Assembly: GCA_036245805.1 (NCBI GenBank)
Contig: BTRK01000005.1
Location: forward strand, 19,506,984 to 19,570,983
DNA length: 64,000 bases
Source of the DNA: Pristionchus mayeri
Lineage: Eukaryota > Nematoda > Chromadorea > Rhabditida > Neodiplogasteridae
Reading direction: 5' to 3'
A program made the position numbers and the translations under genes. This document shows, one piece after another, positions 63,401 to 64,000 of the stretch. The notes below the pieces were generated by a model. That model had not been told where the DNA came from, made no database searches, and saw only the letters and a program-made list of their open reading frames with translations. How positions within the stretch are numbered: position 1 is the first letter of the stretch; the number at the start of each line of letters is the position of its first letter.

Positions 63401-64000
63401 AGGGCGGCTACTTCAAGGCGTCAGATTCATCGACTAAAGACGCCGAATGAGAGGCGAAAGAAGAGGCAAAATGAAAATGATGATGAGATTGGTTCCTTCG
63501 CCGTTGCCTCCTCCTCTCTCTATCTTTTCTTCTCCTCTCTTTTGATGATCAAAGGGATGCCGCCACCCCCTCCCCTCCCCTTTCTCACTCACTGCACATA
63601 TCGTGTCCCCTCGCTTCGCAGCATGAGAAGTAGACCAGATGGGAGAGTGCTGCTGATTGAGAGAGTGCAGACGAGAGAGGAAGGGGGAGAGAGTAGGGGG
63701 ATCGGAGAGGGAGGGGACACTCCAGGTGTTGGAGAAGAGTCCATTTCTACTCTCGAGACAACAGCCCATTCAACCATCTCCGTCCACACCGTAGCTCTTC
63801 CTCTTTGATCTACCTCTCCATCTTCCTCCATCTCTCAATCTACGAGTCAATCAACCAGGCTCGGCCCTGTTTTTCTCAACGATAACGACGCAGATGAAAG
63901 GGAAGCGACCATTTGATTCCTCTCTCCATTTCAACTACCGTAAACGAGAGGAGAAAGGAGGGCTACCGTTTGAATGTTAGGAGTAGGCGGCAATCCTTTC
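60455..64000. other. Purine-rich region with no supported gene
   Basis: About 3.5 kb upstream of Axin whose plus strand is strongly GA-rich, with blocks of GGGAGG, GAGAGA and GGAAGA, turning mixed after 62.8 kb. Many open frames exist on both strands, but all read as Arg/Glu/Gly or Ser/Pro/Leu composition with no introns or homology I can see. It probably holds the Axin promoter and 5' UTR exons. A G-run cluster lies at about 61127-61171. Confidence 0.45.
61127..61171 (+). repeat. G-run cluster (potential G-quadruplex)
   Basis: A block of repeated GGGGGAGGAGGGAGGGGAGG-type sequence with more than eight runs of three to five G in 45 bp, including an internal near-exact duplication of about 21 bp. 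Four-run G-quadruplex rules are satisfied several times over. Confidence 0.8.

Noticed and set aside
60455..64000. Many 60-110-codon frames of Arg/Glu/Gly or Ser/Pro/Leu
   Set aside because: Purine-rich composition opens several frames on both strands. No splice structure or homology supports a gene.

Overview
This window is eukaryotic nuclear DNA, almost certainly from a nematode. Genes are dense and lie on both strands. They are cut into many short exons (roughly 50-200 bp) by short GT-AG introns, mostly 35-150 bp, with U-rich or TTTCAG-like acceptors. The homologues I recognise fit a free-living worm: an HD-PTP/EGO-2-like Bro1 protein without a phosphatase domain, an Axin (PRY-1-like), an F-box protein and an SH2-pseudokinase. 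The dispersed TACGGTA repeats and exon sizes remind me of diplogastrids (Pristionchus relatives), but genus is a guess.

Layout. 1-2.2 kb, minus: a Lys/Glu-rich repeat protein that runs off the left edge, and a TMEM234-like membrane protein. 2.7-11.0 kb, plus: a large HD-PTP (PTPN23/EGO-2) gene with a tRNA-Ser(AGA) in an intron. 12.7-15.8 kb, plus: an SLC7-type amino acid transporter with antisense tRNA-Gly(GCC) and tRNA-Ser(CGA) genes in introns. 16.3-21.6 kb, minus: NIP7 (ribosome biogenesis) just downstream of CDC6 (replication licensing), a candidate operon. 22.2-24.1 kb, plus: a CTDSPL2-type phosphatase. 25.2-29.7 kb, plus: GMPPA. 30.2-33.5 kb, minus: an unrecognised membrane/coiled-coil/Cys-containing gene. 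35.3-36.7 kb, plus: an unrecognised protein with a UAP56-binding-motif-like segment. 37.1-38.0 kb, minus: a small single-pass membrane protein. 39.1-41.4 kb, plus: an SH2-pseudokinase. 42.5-46.3 kb, plus: a WWP1-type HECT ubiquitin ligase. 46.8-47.8 kb, plus: NAC-alpha with two intronic box C/D snoRNA candidates. 48.6-54.0 kb, minus: a CHORD/CS co-chaperone downstream of an ABCG half-transporter. 54.4-56.4 kb, plus: a small protein with an internally duplicated motif, then an F-box protein. 56.8-60.5 kb, minus: Axin (RGS plus DIX), with a 16-copy 45-bp minisatellite in an intron. 60.5-64.0 kb: purine-rich sequence with no gene I can support.

Mobile and repetitive DNA. Three copies of one TTAA-flanked MITE lie within 7 kb. 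A different terminal-inverted-repeat element with a strong hairpin sits in a CDC6 intron. A foldback element sits in GMPPA intron 1. Short words (TACGGTA/TACCGTA; GATCAAAGATCA) are scattered through introns and intergenic DNA but are nearly absent from about 14-25 kb.

The genes are mostly unrelated housekeeping and signalling genes. Links visible here are co-oriented, closely spaced pairs (CDC6-NIP7, ABCG-CHORD, duplicated-motif gene-F-box), which in nematodes may be operons resolved by trans-splicing. Exon boundaries were read by eye. Spans run from proposed start to stop codon and include introns.
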